The notes under the pieces: generated by a model
Seen by the model: only the letters and a program-made list of their open reading frames with translations
Told to the model about the DNA's origin: nothing
Database searches by the model: none
Made by a program: the position numbers and the translations under genes
From: an uncultured bacterium
GTDB lineage: Bacteria; Cyanobacteriota; Vampirovibrionia; Gastranaerophilales; Gastranaerophilaceae
DNA length: 64,000 nt
Direction of reading: 5' to 3'
NCBI GenBank assembly: GCA_949296425.1
Contig: CASFPN010000042.1
Span: 1 to 64,000, forward strand
Shown: positions 43,615 to 54,795 of the stretch, one piece after another
How positions within the stretch are numbered: position 1 is the stretch's first letter
How the letters are laid out: each line of letters starts with the position of its first letter

Positions 43615-46600
43615 TTATTCTTCGTCTTCGTTTTCGTTGCCTAATTGAAAGTCAGGAGCACCGAACATACCTTCGATTTCTTCCAAAATCGCAGACGGTT
43701 TTCTTGCCTGATTTCTCTGTGCAACTGCACGTTTTCTTTCTTCGCGTTCTTTTTCTTCATTTGCGTTAGAAAGATGGTGGAACCCTGTACCTGCAGGTAT
43801 TAAACGACCGATGATAACGTTTTCTTTCAAACCTCTCAACATGTCTTTTTTACCTTCAACTGCGGCTTCTGTCAGGATTCTTGTTGTTTCCTGGAATGAA
43901 GCTGCTGAAATGAAGCTTTCAGTGTTCAAAGAAGCTTTTGTGATACCTAACAACATATATTCACAAGTTGCAGGAGTTCCGCCTTTTTCTTCAACTTCTT
44001 TGTTTTCTTTTTCGAATGTCTGCATTTCAATTAATTCACCCGGCAGCAATGTTGTATCACCTGCATCAACAACTTTAACTTTCTTAGTCATTTGTCTTAC
44101 GATGATTTCAACGTGTTTATCTGCAATTTCAACGCCTTGTGAACGATATACACGTTGTACCTCGTCTACAAGATACTGCTGCGCAGCTTCAGGTCCGCAA
44201 AGTCTTATTACATCGTGCGGGTTCAAAGGACCGCTTGTTAAAGGCTGACCTTTTGTAATTTTCTGTTTGTTTTGGACAATGATATTTGCATCAATTGCGT
44301 ATTTGATTTCTGTTCTTCCGTTGTCATTGACTATATAAAGTCTTGGAAGATCTTCATCCGTAACAATTTCAGCTATACCGTCTTCTTCTGCTAAAATAGC
44401 GCAGTCTTTCGGTTTACGCCCTTCAAGAAGTTCTTCAACCCTCGGAAGACCTTGAACGATGTCACCTGTTTTTTGTCTTTCAAATACCAGTGTTGCAATG
44501 TTATCGCCGCGTAATACAAGTGCACCGGCTTCAACCTGTAGCATTGTACCAGGGCTGATAAGGTAAGGACGACCGTTTCTGATTGAAATTTCGCCTTTGT
44601 TAACTGATGTTACCATACCTGAAACAGTTGATTTTTCACCGTTATCGGTAATTATTGAATCAAGTCTTACAAAGTCACCTTTTTTAACTGTTGCTTTGCC
44701 TTTTACGGAAATCACAGTTTCATAAGTGTTACTTGTCAACAACAATCTTCTTGCATCCTCCTTATCGGATTTGATAGATGCAACACCATCATTGATAGCC
44801 AATACCTGAGTTTTCGCAACAGGTGTTTTAGGTGCAATGACTTCTCCGTCTTGAACAAGCAATTCTGTCTGTAATGATGACATTACTTTAGCATTACCTT
44901 CAAATTCACGGCGGACGATTAAGTTTTCAAGAACAACTATTCTTAAATTATCTTTATCATCAAGTTCTACCATACCTTTAAGGTGTGATAAGTAGCCTTG
45001 CATTTGAAGTACCAAACTTGTTCTGGTAATTGTTGAGCCATCAAGATTTCTTACTCTTGCACCGTCTTTGTATTGTAATTGTGTTACCGGAACAATATCT
45101 ATCAAGCTGTCTGAAGTGTTGAATTTGATAGATACGTTTTTCTGCTGGACATCTAATACCTGAACAGGTCTTACAAGGATTTGGATAGGTTGGTTTGATA
45201 TACTGTCTTCATCAAGTGATAAAGAAGAATCAAGTTCTTCATCCAAATCATCAATATCAAGATCATCCAGAGAAGAATCCATAATTGTAACGATAGAGGT
45301 TTCTTTTGCTTTTATACCGTCCGCAATTACAGTTCCTTTTTTAACGACTTCTCCTTCGTCAACTTTCAGTTCAGAAACACTTGAAAGCTGATGTATTTCG
45401 CCGGGGCGGATTGTAATTTCGTGGATAGTGTCATTGTATTCTTTAAATTCAACAATACCGTCAATGTGGCAGTAAACATCTTTTACTACTTCAGTACCTG
45501 CTGTAACGTGTGTTCCGTTTTCAACCATTTTCAAAGAAGCATCTTTGTTAATCTGGTGGATTTCTTCAGGAATGAATACAACAGAACCTGGTTTTGTAAT
45601 AATTTGATTTTCGTCAACTTCAACATCAACGTATCTGATTTCACCTGATGAAGTAACAGCGCATTCATCGTCAATAAGTTCGGCGATAATCATGCCATTT
45701 TCAACGGTTGTATCAACAGGAGCTTTCACAATGTATTTTTCTCCTGTTTTCTTAACTGTCCAGATTTGTTCTTTTTTAGTTTGTTCAAATGTCGCATTTT
45801 CAGGCATCAAAGATGCAATAACAATTGTTAATTCTTTACCTTGAACAATTTTTTTGATTTTTTTGCCTTCAAATTTAACATCTTCAATAACCAAATCGTC
45901 ACCAAAACGAACTTCTCCGCCGTGTTCGCAAATTGTTAAAGTTTCAGCAAGTTTTTCGCCTTCTTGAATTTTCTGGCCGTCTTTTACTAGCACTTTAGAG
46001 CCGCCTGGAAGGTTATATACATCTCCGCCGAGAACCCAGATAATACCCTGTTTATTGGTAGTTCTCGAGATATTGCCCTGTCTGTCTTTCTTTTCATCGG
46101 CTACAAAATCTTCGTATAATACTTCACCTGAAAGATCGGATGTAATATCTTTTGTAGCTTTTTCTGTCAAACGGGAGCCTGAACCTTGTGCTGCAGGTTC
46201 AAACTGTGCGAGTTTAAATCCTTTCTTAACTTCCATTCCGTTTGTAAAGAAGATTGTAGAACCTGCGGGAATGTGGTATTTTTCAGTTCTTTTTGCACCT
46301 TTAATTTCAATATCTGTTTCATAGTTCGAAATATTAACAACATCACCGTGGCGTGTTCTTAATTCTCTTGTTTTAACATTTGAAACTACTTCACCGTCTT
46401 GTTTTGCAATAACTTCTTTGATTGCATCTTTAACGCCTACCGCACCGCCTGTGTGGAAAGTTCTCATTGTAAGCTGTGTACCGGGTTCACCGATTGACTG
46501 AGCTGCAATAATCCCGATTGCTTCTCCGATATCTACAAGTTTTTGGGTAGTCATTGCCCATCCGTAACATTTTTGACAGATACCGTATTCAAGACCGCAG

Positions 46601-47481
46601 GTTAAACCTGAACGAACTTTTAATTCCTGAAGGTTTAAGTGTTTAACTTTTTGGATATCATTTCTGTTCATTGTTGTACCTGCTTTAACAAGAACTGTAC
46701 CGTCAGTATCAACGATATCTTCTGCAATTGTTCTTCCGAGCAGTCTGTCTATCAAAGGAACGATTACATTATCGCCGTCAGTGATTGGCTTCATATTAAT
46801 TGATTTTGTTGTATGACAATCGTCTGCACGAATAATTACATCCTGTGCAACGTCTACAAGACGCCTTGTCAAATAACCTGAGTCAGCGGTTTTCAACGCA
46901 GTATCTACAAGCCCTTTTCTTGCACCGTATGATGAAATAATGTATTCTGTAACGGACAAGCCTTCTTTAAAGTTTGATTTAATTGGAAGGTCGATAATCT
47001 GCCCCTGCGCGTCAGCCATCAAACCTCTCATACCGACAAGCTGAGAAACCTGTGATAAGTTACCTCTGGCACCTGAGAAGGCCATCATATATACAGGGTT
47101 TAATTTATCAAAGTTTTCAACTACCTGAGATGTTAATTTTGCAGTTGTTTCAGACCAGGTGTCGATAACTTTTGTATATCTTTCTACTTCGGTGATTTCA
47201 CCTTTAAGATATCTGTTTGTAGATTTTTCAATTTCTGTCTCGGCTTCTTTGAGCAGCTCTTTTTTCACTGCCGGAACCTGCAAGTCTGCTATAGAAATTG
47301 TTGTTCCGGATTTTGTAGCATACTTATAGCCAAGGTTTTTAAGGCTGTTAGCCAGTTCTGCGGTTTTAGCGCCGCCAAACTCAAGATACATTTGTGAAAG
47401 CAAATTGTTTAAACCTTTTTTGTCCATTTGCTTGTTAATGAAATCTATAGTTTTTTTACCATGTGTGTATGTTGTTTCCAT
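43615..47481 (-). CDS. rpoC2: RNA polymerase beta-prime subunit, C-terminal part (RpoC2, cyanobacterial split type)
   Basis: The 1288-aa product corresponds to the C-terminal part of beta-prime. It starts at the position where cyanobacterial RpoC2 starts, and continues with VYMMAFSGARGNLSQV (bridge-helix region, about residue 130) and zinc ligands in CGLEYGICQKCYG. After SIGEPGTQLTMRTFHTGG (about residue 340) comes roughly 650 residues of repeated small beta-barrel-like segments before the conserved GLPRVEELLEGRKPKD. That matches the SI3 insertion of cyanobacterial trigger loops. It lies 101 bases downstream of rpoC1. Confidence 0.95.
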   Translation of the reverse strand: METTYTHGKKTIDFINKQMDKKGLNNLLSQMYLEFGGAKTAELANSLKNLGYKYATKSGTTISIADLQVPAVKKELLKEAETEIEKSTNRYLKGEITEVERYTKVIDTWSETTAKLTSQVVENFDKLNPVYMMAFSGARGNLSQVSQLVGMRGLMADAQGQIIDLPIKSNFKEGLSVTEYIISSYGARKGLVDTALKTADSGYLTRRLVDVAQDVIIRADDCHTTKSINMKPITDGDNVIVPLIDRLLGRTIAEDIVDTDGTVLVKAGTTMNRNDIQKVKHLNLQELKVRSGLTCGLEYGICQKCYGWAMTTQKLVDIGEAIGIIAAQSIGEPGTQLTMRTFHTGGAVGVKDAIKEVIAKQDGEVVSNVKTRELRTRHGDVVNISNYETDIEIKGAKRTEKYHIPAGSTIFFTNGMEVKKGFKLAQFEPAAQGSGSRLTEKATKDITSDLSGEVLYEDFVADEKKDRQGNISRTTNKQGIIWVLGGDVYNLPGGSKVLVKDGQKIQEGEKLAETLTICEHGGEVRFGDDLVIEDVKFEGKKIKKIVQGKELTIVIASLMPENATFEQTKKEQIWTVKKTGEKYIVKAPVDTTVENGMIIAELIDDECAVTSSGEIRYVDVEVDENQIITKPGSVVFIPEEIHQINKDASLKMVENGTHVTAGTEVVKDVYCHIDGIVEFKEYNDTIHEITIRPGEIHQLSSVSELKVDEGEVVKKGTVIADGIKAKETSIVTIMDSSLDDLDIDDLDEELDSSLSLDEDSISNQPIQILVRPVQVLDVQQKNVSIKFNTSDSLIDIVPVTQLQYKDGARVRNLDGSTITRTSLVLQMQGYLSHLKGMVELDDKDNLRIVVLENLIVRREFEGNAKVMSSLQTELLVQDGEVIAPKTPVAKTQVLAINDGVASIKSDKEDARRLLLTSNTYETVISVKGKATVKKGDFVRLDSIITDNGEKSTVSGMVTSVNKGEISIRNGRPYLISPGTMLQVEAGALVLRGDNIATLVFERQKTGDIVQGLPRVEELLEGRKPKDCAILAEEDGIAEIVTDEDLPRLYIVNDNGRTEIKYAIDANIIVQNKQKITKGQPLTSGPLNPHDVIRLCGPEAAQQYLVDEVQRVYRSQGVEIADKHVEIIVRQMTKKVKVVDAGDTTLLPGELIEMQTFEKENKEVEEKGGTPATCEYMLLGITKASLNTESFISAASFQETTRILTEAAVEGKKDMLRGLKENVIIGRLIPAGTGFHHLSNANEEKEREERKRAVAQRNQARKPSAILEEIEGMFGAPDFQLGNENEDEE

Positions 47482-47529
47482 TTATATCTATCCTTTTTAG
47501 TTTGTATTTTTTACTAAAGTAAATAGGTT

Positions 47530-47574
47530 AATAAGAGAATAGGTGAAAAAATGCTTATCTTCCTATCTTCTTAT
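47530..47574. repeat. Inverted repeat between rpoC1 and rpoC2
   Basis: ATAAGAGAATAGG (47531-47543) pairs with CCTATCTTCTTAT (47562-47574) at 11 of 13 positions. It resembles the accB-accC repeat and the left ends of the MITE copies. It could form a hairpin in the polymerase mRNA between the two split cistrons. Confidence 0.55.
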
Positions 47575-47582
47575 CCTCCGGC

Positions 47583-49292
<1,710 letters not shown>

Positions 49293-49472
49293 TTATATCT
49301 CCTTTTTATACTACAGCTTACGATTATCGTAATGCCGCCTGTTTAGTAATTTTTATTTATGTTTTCCCGATAAATTTTTATTATCGGCCTTATTTTGTCA
49401 ACGCACTCGGTGCATAGCACCTCGCACCTGTTTTGTTTGGCAGGGGATATGATATCCTCGCCTCCCAAATTA

Positions 49473-52400
49473 TTAAATATCTCCGAATGTAGTCGGTGTT
49501 TCAAAGAAATTGATATTTAACAACTCTGAATCCATGTCCGAAAGAACACGTCTTGGAGCTGACTTTCTCAAATCATCCATATCAGTCATCAAATCAACTT
49601 CTGTACCGTCTTTTTTCGCTACCGTAATATCCAAACCTATACTTTGTAATTCTCTTACAAGTACTTTAAATGATTCGGGAATACCCGGTCTTGGAATATT
49701 GTCACCTTTTACGATTGCTTCGTAAGCTCTGTTACGTCCGTTAACATCATCTGATTTGATTGTTAACATTTCTTGCAGAGTATAAGCAGCACCGTAAGCT
49801 TCCAGTGCCCAAACTTCCATCTCACCGAATCTTTGACCGCCAAATTGAGCTTTACCACCAAGAGGCTGCTGAGTTACAAGTGAGTATGGTCCTGTAGAAC
49901 GTGCATGAATTTTATCGTCTACAAGGTGGACAAGTTTAAGTATGTAAGAAAGACCTACTGCAACAGGTTCATCGAACGGTTCACCTGTTCTTCCGTCTAT
50001 CAGTCTTACTTTACCGTCTTCATTGACCCAATCGCATCCTGATTCTTTAATACCTTTGATAAGTTCAGCTTTAGTTGCGATTTCTGATTGGTTATCACCG
50101 TATCTTTCATCGAATGACGGTGTTTCATAGTAATTTCCTGTCAAGTATGCTGCCAAACCTAACAATAATTCATAAGTCTGGCCAACGTTCATACGAGAAG
50201 GTACACCAAGCGGGTTCAGAACGATATCAACAGGTGTTCCATCAGGTAAGAAAGGCATATCTTCTTTCGGTAATATTCTTGATACAATACCTTTGTTTCC
50301 GTGACGTCCTGAAAGTTTGTCACCTACTGATACTTTACGTTTTTGAGCAATATAAACTCTTATAACGGTATTTGCTCCAGGAGGTAATTCATCACCTTTT
50401 TCTCTGTCAAATACCTTAACGTCGAGAACTCTACCGCCTTCACCGTGTGGAACTCTTAATGAGTTATCTTTAACATCTCTTGCTTTTTCTGCAAAGATTG
50501 CTCTTAAAAGTTTTTCTTCCGGCGGATGTTCTGATTCGCCTTTCGGGGTAACTTTACCTACTAATATATCGTCAGCATAAACTCTTGCACCGATTCTGAC
50601 AATTCCGCGTTCATCGAGGTGTCTTAGGGCATCTTCTGAAACGTTCGGAATTTCACGGGTAATTTCTTCAGGTCCGAGTTTAGTCTGTCTTGCATCGATT
50701 TCTAATTTTTCAATGTGAACTGATGTGAAAATGTCATCGTGAACGCATCTTTCAGAAAGCAGGATAGCATCTTCGTAGTTGTAACCTTCCCACGGCATAT
50801 AAGCAACGATTACGTTTTTACCGAGTGAAAGTTCTCCGCAGTTTGTAGAAGCACCATCAGCAATTACATCTCCTGCTTTAACCTTGTCGCCTTCATGTAC
50901 AAGAGGCTTCTGGTTAATACAAGTATCCTGGTTACTTCTTACATATTTCATTAAAGTATATACATGCGGTTTGTTTTGGATGTCGCGGATCACAATTTCT
51001 TCACCAACTACTCTTTCAACAACACCGTCAACATCCGATACGATAACCATACCTGAATCTCTTGCTGCACGTTTTTCCATACCTGTTCCGACAACCGGTC
51101 TTTCGGTAATCAAAAGAGGTACTGATTGACGCTGCATGTTAGATCCCATCAGGGCACGGTTAGCATCGTCGTGTTCAATGAACGGAATTAAAGATGTTGC
51201 AACGGAGATGATTTGAATTGGTGATACACCTACAAAGTCAACTCTTTTAGATTGATCCATTGTAAATTCTGATCTGTAACGTACGGGGACATATTCATCT
51301 TTGAATGTTTTATCAGGATTTAACTGTACGTCAGCAGGTGCACATCTGAATTCTTCATCTTCATCCGCTGTCATATAAACTACTTCGTCAGTTACTTTTC
51401 CGTCTTTTACCACAAAGAACGGAGCTTCAATAAATCCGTAGTCGTTAACTTTTGCGTGTGTAGCCAAAGAGCCGATAAGACCTGCGTTCGGACCTTCAGG
51501 TGTTTCAATCGGGCAGATACGTCCGTAGTGTGAAGGGTGAATGTCACGAACTGCAAAACCTGCACGTTCTCTCATCAAGCCGCCCGGCCCTAATGCTGAA
51601 ATACGTCTTTTGTGTGTTAATTCAGCCAGCGGATTAATCTGATCCATAAACTGTGATAACTGAGAACTTCCGAAGAATTCTTTTAATGAAGCAACTAAAG
51701 GTTTAGTGTTCAATAAGTTCAGAGGAGTCAAAGTTTCAGAATCCTGCAGAGTCATTCTTTCTTTAACGATTCTTTCAATTCTTGAAAGACCTACTCTGAA
51801 CTGGTTTTGTAACAATTCGCCTACAGATCTGATTCTTCTGTTTCCTAAATGGTCGATATCATCAACCGTTCCTTCATCATAAGTTAAATTAATTAAGTAT
51901 TCGATTGATGCAACAATATCTTGAACAGTTAATGTTCTCTGGTTTTTTGGAATGTTCAAGTTTAACTTTTTGTTTAATTTATAGCGACCAACGCGGCCTA
52001 TATCATATTTCTTTTCATCAAAGAAGCGTGCTTCCAATATAGAGCGTCCGCCTGCTGCTGATGCAGGATCACCAGGTCTTAATTTTTTATAAACTTCAAT
52101 TAAAGCATCATCAGTTGTTTCTGTTGTGTCTTTATCAAGAGTTTTCTTCAAGAATTCAAAGTGAGTAAATAAAGATTCCATTTCAGAAACTGTAATACCC
52201 ATAGCTTTTAATAAAGTTGTGGCTAAAATTTTTCTGTTTTTATCAATTTTTACGTAAATGATGTCATTAGCATCAGTTTCAATTTTCAACCATGCTCCGC
52301 GGTTAGGGATCATTGTTGCATTGTATAATCTTTTTCCGGCAGGAGAAACTTCGCGTTTGAAGTAAACGCCAGGAGAACGGACAATCTGTGATACTATAAC

Positions 52401-52790
52401 ACGTTCTGCACCGTTTACAATGAATGTACCTTTGTCAGTCATTGTCGGGATATCTCCGATATAAACTTCCTGTTCTTTAATTTCACCGCTGTCACGGTTA
52501 ACCAATCTTACCATTACGCGCAATTGTTTTGCATAAGTTGCGTCATGGATTCTTGCTTCTTCAATTGTATACTTTGCGTTATCAAAAGTATAGTTTGGTA
52601 AAAAGTGGAGTTCTAATCTTCCTGTATAGTCTTTAATCGGAGAGAATGAAAGTAATTCTTCCTTCAAACCTTCTTTTAAGAACCATTCAAAAGATTTTTT
52701 CTGCACTTCAATAAGGTCGGGTAAATCATCCAAACGAGTATGCGGTATACCCATTGGAGTTACTCTTTCTGCATATTTTGTGTTAGACAT
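49473..52790 (-). CDS. rpoB: RNA polymerase beta subunit
   Basis: The 1105-aa beta subunit. Conserved blocks include [18 protein letters not shown] (rifampicin region), [37 protein letters not shown] and [19 protein letters not shown]. The length is that of the short cyanobacterial/Gram-positive type without large insertions. AGGTG precedes the ATG. The leader upstream is about 215 bases, and rpoC1 follows after 180 bases. Confidence 0.97.
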   Translation of the reverse strand: MSNTKYAERVTPMGIPHTRLDDLPDLIEVQKKSFEWFLKEGLKEELLSFSPIKDYTGRLELHFLPNYTFDNAKYTIEEARIHDATYAKQLRVMVRLVNRDSGEIKEQEVYIGDIPTMTDKGTFIVNGAERVIVSQIVRSPGVYFKREVSPAGKRLYNATMIPNRGAWLKIETDANDIIYVKIDKNRKILATTLLKAMGITVSEMESLFTHFEFLKKTLDKDTTETTDDALIEVYKKLRPGDPASAAGGRSILEARFFDEKKYDIGRVGRYKLNKKLNLNIPKNQRTLTVQDIVASIEYLINLTYDEGTVDDIDHLGNRRIRSVGELLQNQFRVGLSRIERIVKERMTLQDSETLTPLNLLNTKPLVASLKEFFGSSQLSQFMDQINPLAELTHKRRISALGPGGLMRERAGFAVRDIHPSHYGRICPIETPEGPNAGLIGSLATHAKVNDYGFIEAPFFVVKDGKVTDEVVYMTADEDEEFRCAPADVQLNPDKTFKDEYVPVRYRSEFTMDQSKRVDFVGVSPIQIISVATSLIPFIEHDDANRALMGSNMQRQSVPLLITERPVVGTGMEKRAARDSGMVIVSDVDGVVERVVGEEIVIRDIQNKPHVYTLMKYVRSNQDTCINQKPLVHEGDKVKAGDVIADGASTNCGELSLGKNVIVAYMPWEGYNYEDAILLSERCVHDDIFTSVHIEKLEIDARQTKLGPEEITREIPNVSEDALRHLDERGIVRIGARVYADDILVGKVTPKGESEHPPEEKLLRAIFAEKARDVKDNSLRVPHGEGGRVLDVKVFDREKGDELPPGANTVIRVYIAQKRKVSVGDKLSGRHGNKGIVSRILPKEDMPFLPDGTPVDIVLNPLGVPSRMNVGQTYELLLGLAAYLTGNYYETPSFDERYGDNQSEIATKAELIKGIKESGCDWVNEDGKVRLIDGRTGEPFDEPVAVGLSYILKLVHLVDDKIHARSTGPYSLVTQQPLGGKAQFGGQRFGEMEVWALEAYGAAYTLQEMLTIKSDDVNGRNRAYEAIVKGDNIPRPGIPESFKVLVRELQSIGLDITVAKKDGTEVDLMTDMDDLRKSAPRRVLSDMDSELLNINFFETPTTFGDI

Positions 52791-53012
52791 TAATTCACCT
52801 CGTCTATGTGTACGTACTATATAAAAAATTGTATTATTTTTTTATTTATCACTCTGAATTTAGTTCAGGTGTTAATGAAAATAATTGACAATAATAAAAA
52901 TCTAACTTGAGGCTGTAAACCTTTCATTTTACTGAACTTCAGCTTAATGAATTTATATGTTTAAACTTAATTCAGGCACAATACACCTAACTTAAATTTT
53001 ACATGTTCTTAA

Positions 53013-53040
53013 ATCATAATACATCAATTTTTATCGTCAA
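53013..53040 (-). promoter_or_regulatory. Promoter of the rpoB operon
   Basis: Read on the minus strand: TTGACG (53040-53035), a 16-base spacer, TATGAT (53018-53013). The leader to rpoB would be about 215 nt and contains CTGAACTAAATTCAG and GCTGAAGTTCAG palindromes but no reading frame. This accounts for most of the 410-base gap between rpoB and the next gene. Confidence 0.55.
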
Positions 53041-53200
53041 GAAAAAATTGCTTAATTTAGAAAAATATGTTAATTTTTTGTTACAAACTGTTAGAGGCTT
53101 ATATTTAAAGCGGAGAAAGCTTGAGTATGTCTGATTTATAGTGTCAAGTCTGTACAGCGAAAGTTTTCATTGTATGATAATGAAAACATATGGGGGTTAT

Positions 53201-53842
53201 ATGAAAAAAATTGCTGTTTTATTACTTATATTAATGTTAGGGAAAGCTGGAGTTTCAGCGGATGTTGAACCTGCTAAGACAATTGAAAGTATCCCGTCGG
53301 AAATTGTTTTGACCGGGAATCTTGTTTTTGACTGGCTTGATATTTCTCAGGTAGAAAGAGATGCGGTTATTGCAAAATATGAACAGGAGCTTTTTACGGA
53401 AGATACTGTCTATAAATATAAAAAGAAGGAGTTCCGAAAAGAATACAGCGAATATTTGAAAGATAAAGACTACAAGCGTCATTATATGCTAGTAAAAAAC
53501 GGAGTTAAAGAAACAGATACTGAAAACCTTTGCGGTTTCTATTATAAAGACAATTTGCTTATAAGCTATGCTGTTCAATACAAAAATGACATGAAAACTG
53601 TTTATTACTATGATGCAATGGGAAAACTCCGGTATATTGATAAATTTTCCGAAAATTATCCGAATTTCCCTTATATGTCAAAGCAATACAGAGCAAATGG
53701 AACTTTAGTAAGTGCTATATATTTTATATCACATGATATGCAGTATATGTATGAAGCTGATAAAAAATTCAAAGGTGCATGGTACAAAGATAAAATGTAT
53801 GATCGTCATGCAAAGCAAACTTTGACCAGAACAAACTGGTAA
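53201..53842 (+). CDS. Secreted hypothetical protein, 213 aa
   Basis: A clear signal peptide (MKKIAVLLLILMLGKAGVSA, cleavage likely after SADV or VSA) precedes a soluble, lysine- and tyrosine-rich domain with repeated short segments of the form Y-Y-D-A-M-G-K-L and YRANGTLVSAIYF. These resemble the beta-hairpin pattern of antitoxin-like MORN/YD motifs, but I cannot assign a family. GGGGGT just upstream supports the ATG. The stop is followed 3 bases later by a MITE end. Confidence 0.75.
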   Translation: MKKIAVLLLILMLGKAGVSADVEPAKTIESIPSEIVLTGNLVFDWLDISQVERDAVIAKYEQELFTEDTVYKYKKKEFRKEYSEYLKDKDYKRHYMLVKNGVKETDTENLCGFYYKDNLLISYAVQYKNDMKTVYYYDAMGKLRYIDKFSENYPNFPYMSKQYRANGTLVSAIYFISHDMQYMYEADKKFKGAWYKDKMYDRHAKQTLTRTNW

Positions 53843-53845
53843 GTA

Positions 53846-54405
53846 ACATAATAAATATTATTGGAAATGAATAAATAGGTGAATAAGCTAATAAGTCCTT
53901 AAGGTGAGGCTGAAGCGCACAAAATATTATCTTCCTCTCCCCTTGCGGGAGAGGGTTAGGGTGAGGGGTATAATAATCTGCACTTAATGAAACAGCAAAA
54001 AAGCGGATGCTGTTTGAGCGGTAAAGAGATACTGCGGAAAACCGGACATTTTGCACAAAATCAATAGATTTTGGCAAAAGAAGTCAAACGAGTTCAGCAT
54101 GACGTGATAATATAGCGAGTTCATCCGCTCAGGTTGAATTTAGTGCAGATTAAGCGGTCAGCGTGTTTTTCTTTCTTTGCTTAATTTCTTTCTCCTCTCA
54201 CATTGTCGGCATTAAACGGGTCTGCCGGCAAGGCTCATCGCCTTGACCGTTCGCCTTCTGCCGACAATGCGCTTTACGTCGCTTAAAAAGAAAGAAATTA
54301 AGTGCGGGGTGCGGGGACGCATAGTTCCCGCATAACAAAACCCTCTCCCTTAATCCCTCTCCCATGGAGAGGGAAAATTAACTCCCCATAATATTTATTA
54401 TGTAA
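53846..54405. mobile_element. 560-bp MITE-like element (copy B)
   Basis: Terminal inverted repeats ACATAATAAATATTAT (from 53846) and their complement (to about 54404), 16 perfect bases, then a mismatch. The interior from about 53971 is nearly identical to copy A. Differences include an additional CCTCTCCCC/GGGAGAGG hairpin at 53936-53968 and scattered substitutions. Non-coding. It begins 3 bases after the stop of the secreted protein gene and supplies most of the 657-base gap before the next small frame. Confidence 0.75.
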
Positions 54406-54499
54406 AGTATTGTAACAAAAATTGCAAGTGAAGCAATTTTAAGCTTTACGTGTTTTGTGGCTAATGCCTGTAGTTTACAATAAATGAAAGGAATTTAAT

Positions 54500-54658
54500 A
54501 TGAACGTAAGCCCTGTACAAAGCAACTCTCAATCATTCGATATGGCTTTTTATTTAAAAGGTGATGGTGCGAGAAAACTTGCAACTTTGCTTGAAGATAG
54601 TACTATTCCTGGTGAGAATTTTATCAAGAATGATGTAATTGATGTATTAAAGATTTAA
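54500..54658 (+). pseudogene. Short frame of 52 aa, probably the frameshifted 5' part of a longer gene
   Basis: ATG at 54500 with AAAGGA upstream and a possible promoter (TTTTGT, 17-base spacer, TACAAT near 54476). The frame begins MNVSPVQSNSQSFDMAFYLK and stops at 54656-54658. Continuing in another frame from about 54646 gives KDLRCKVTYDGTRVTIAPPP, which looks like real protein sequence and runs into a C9 tract (54698-54706). One extra A near 54650 would join the two. I read it as a broken gene, with genuine short ORF as the alternative. Confidence 0.5.
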
Positions 54659-54795
54659 GATGTAAGGTTACATATGATGGTACAAGAGTTACTATTGCCC
54701 CCCCCCAGAAGGACATAATTTCCTTATACTAAATTCAGCATCTTTATCAGATCCAGAAATGAATTCAGGATGAATTAACGAAATTATACTGTTTT

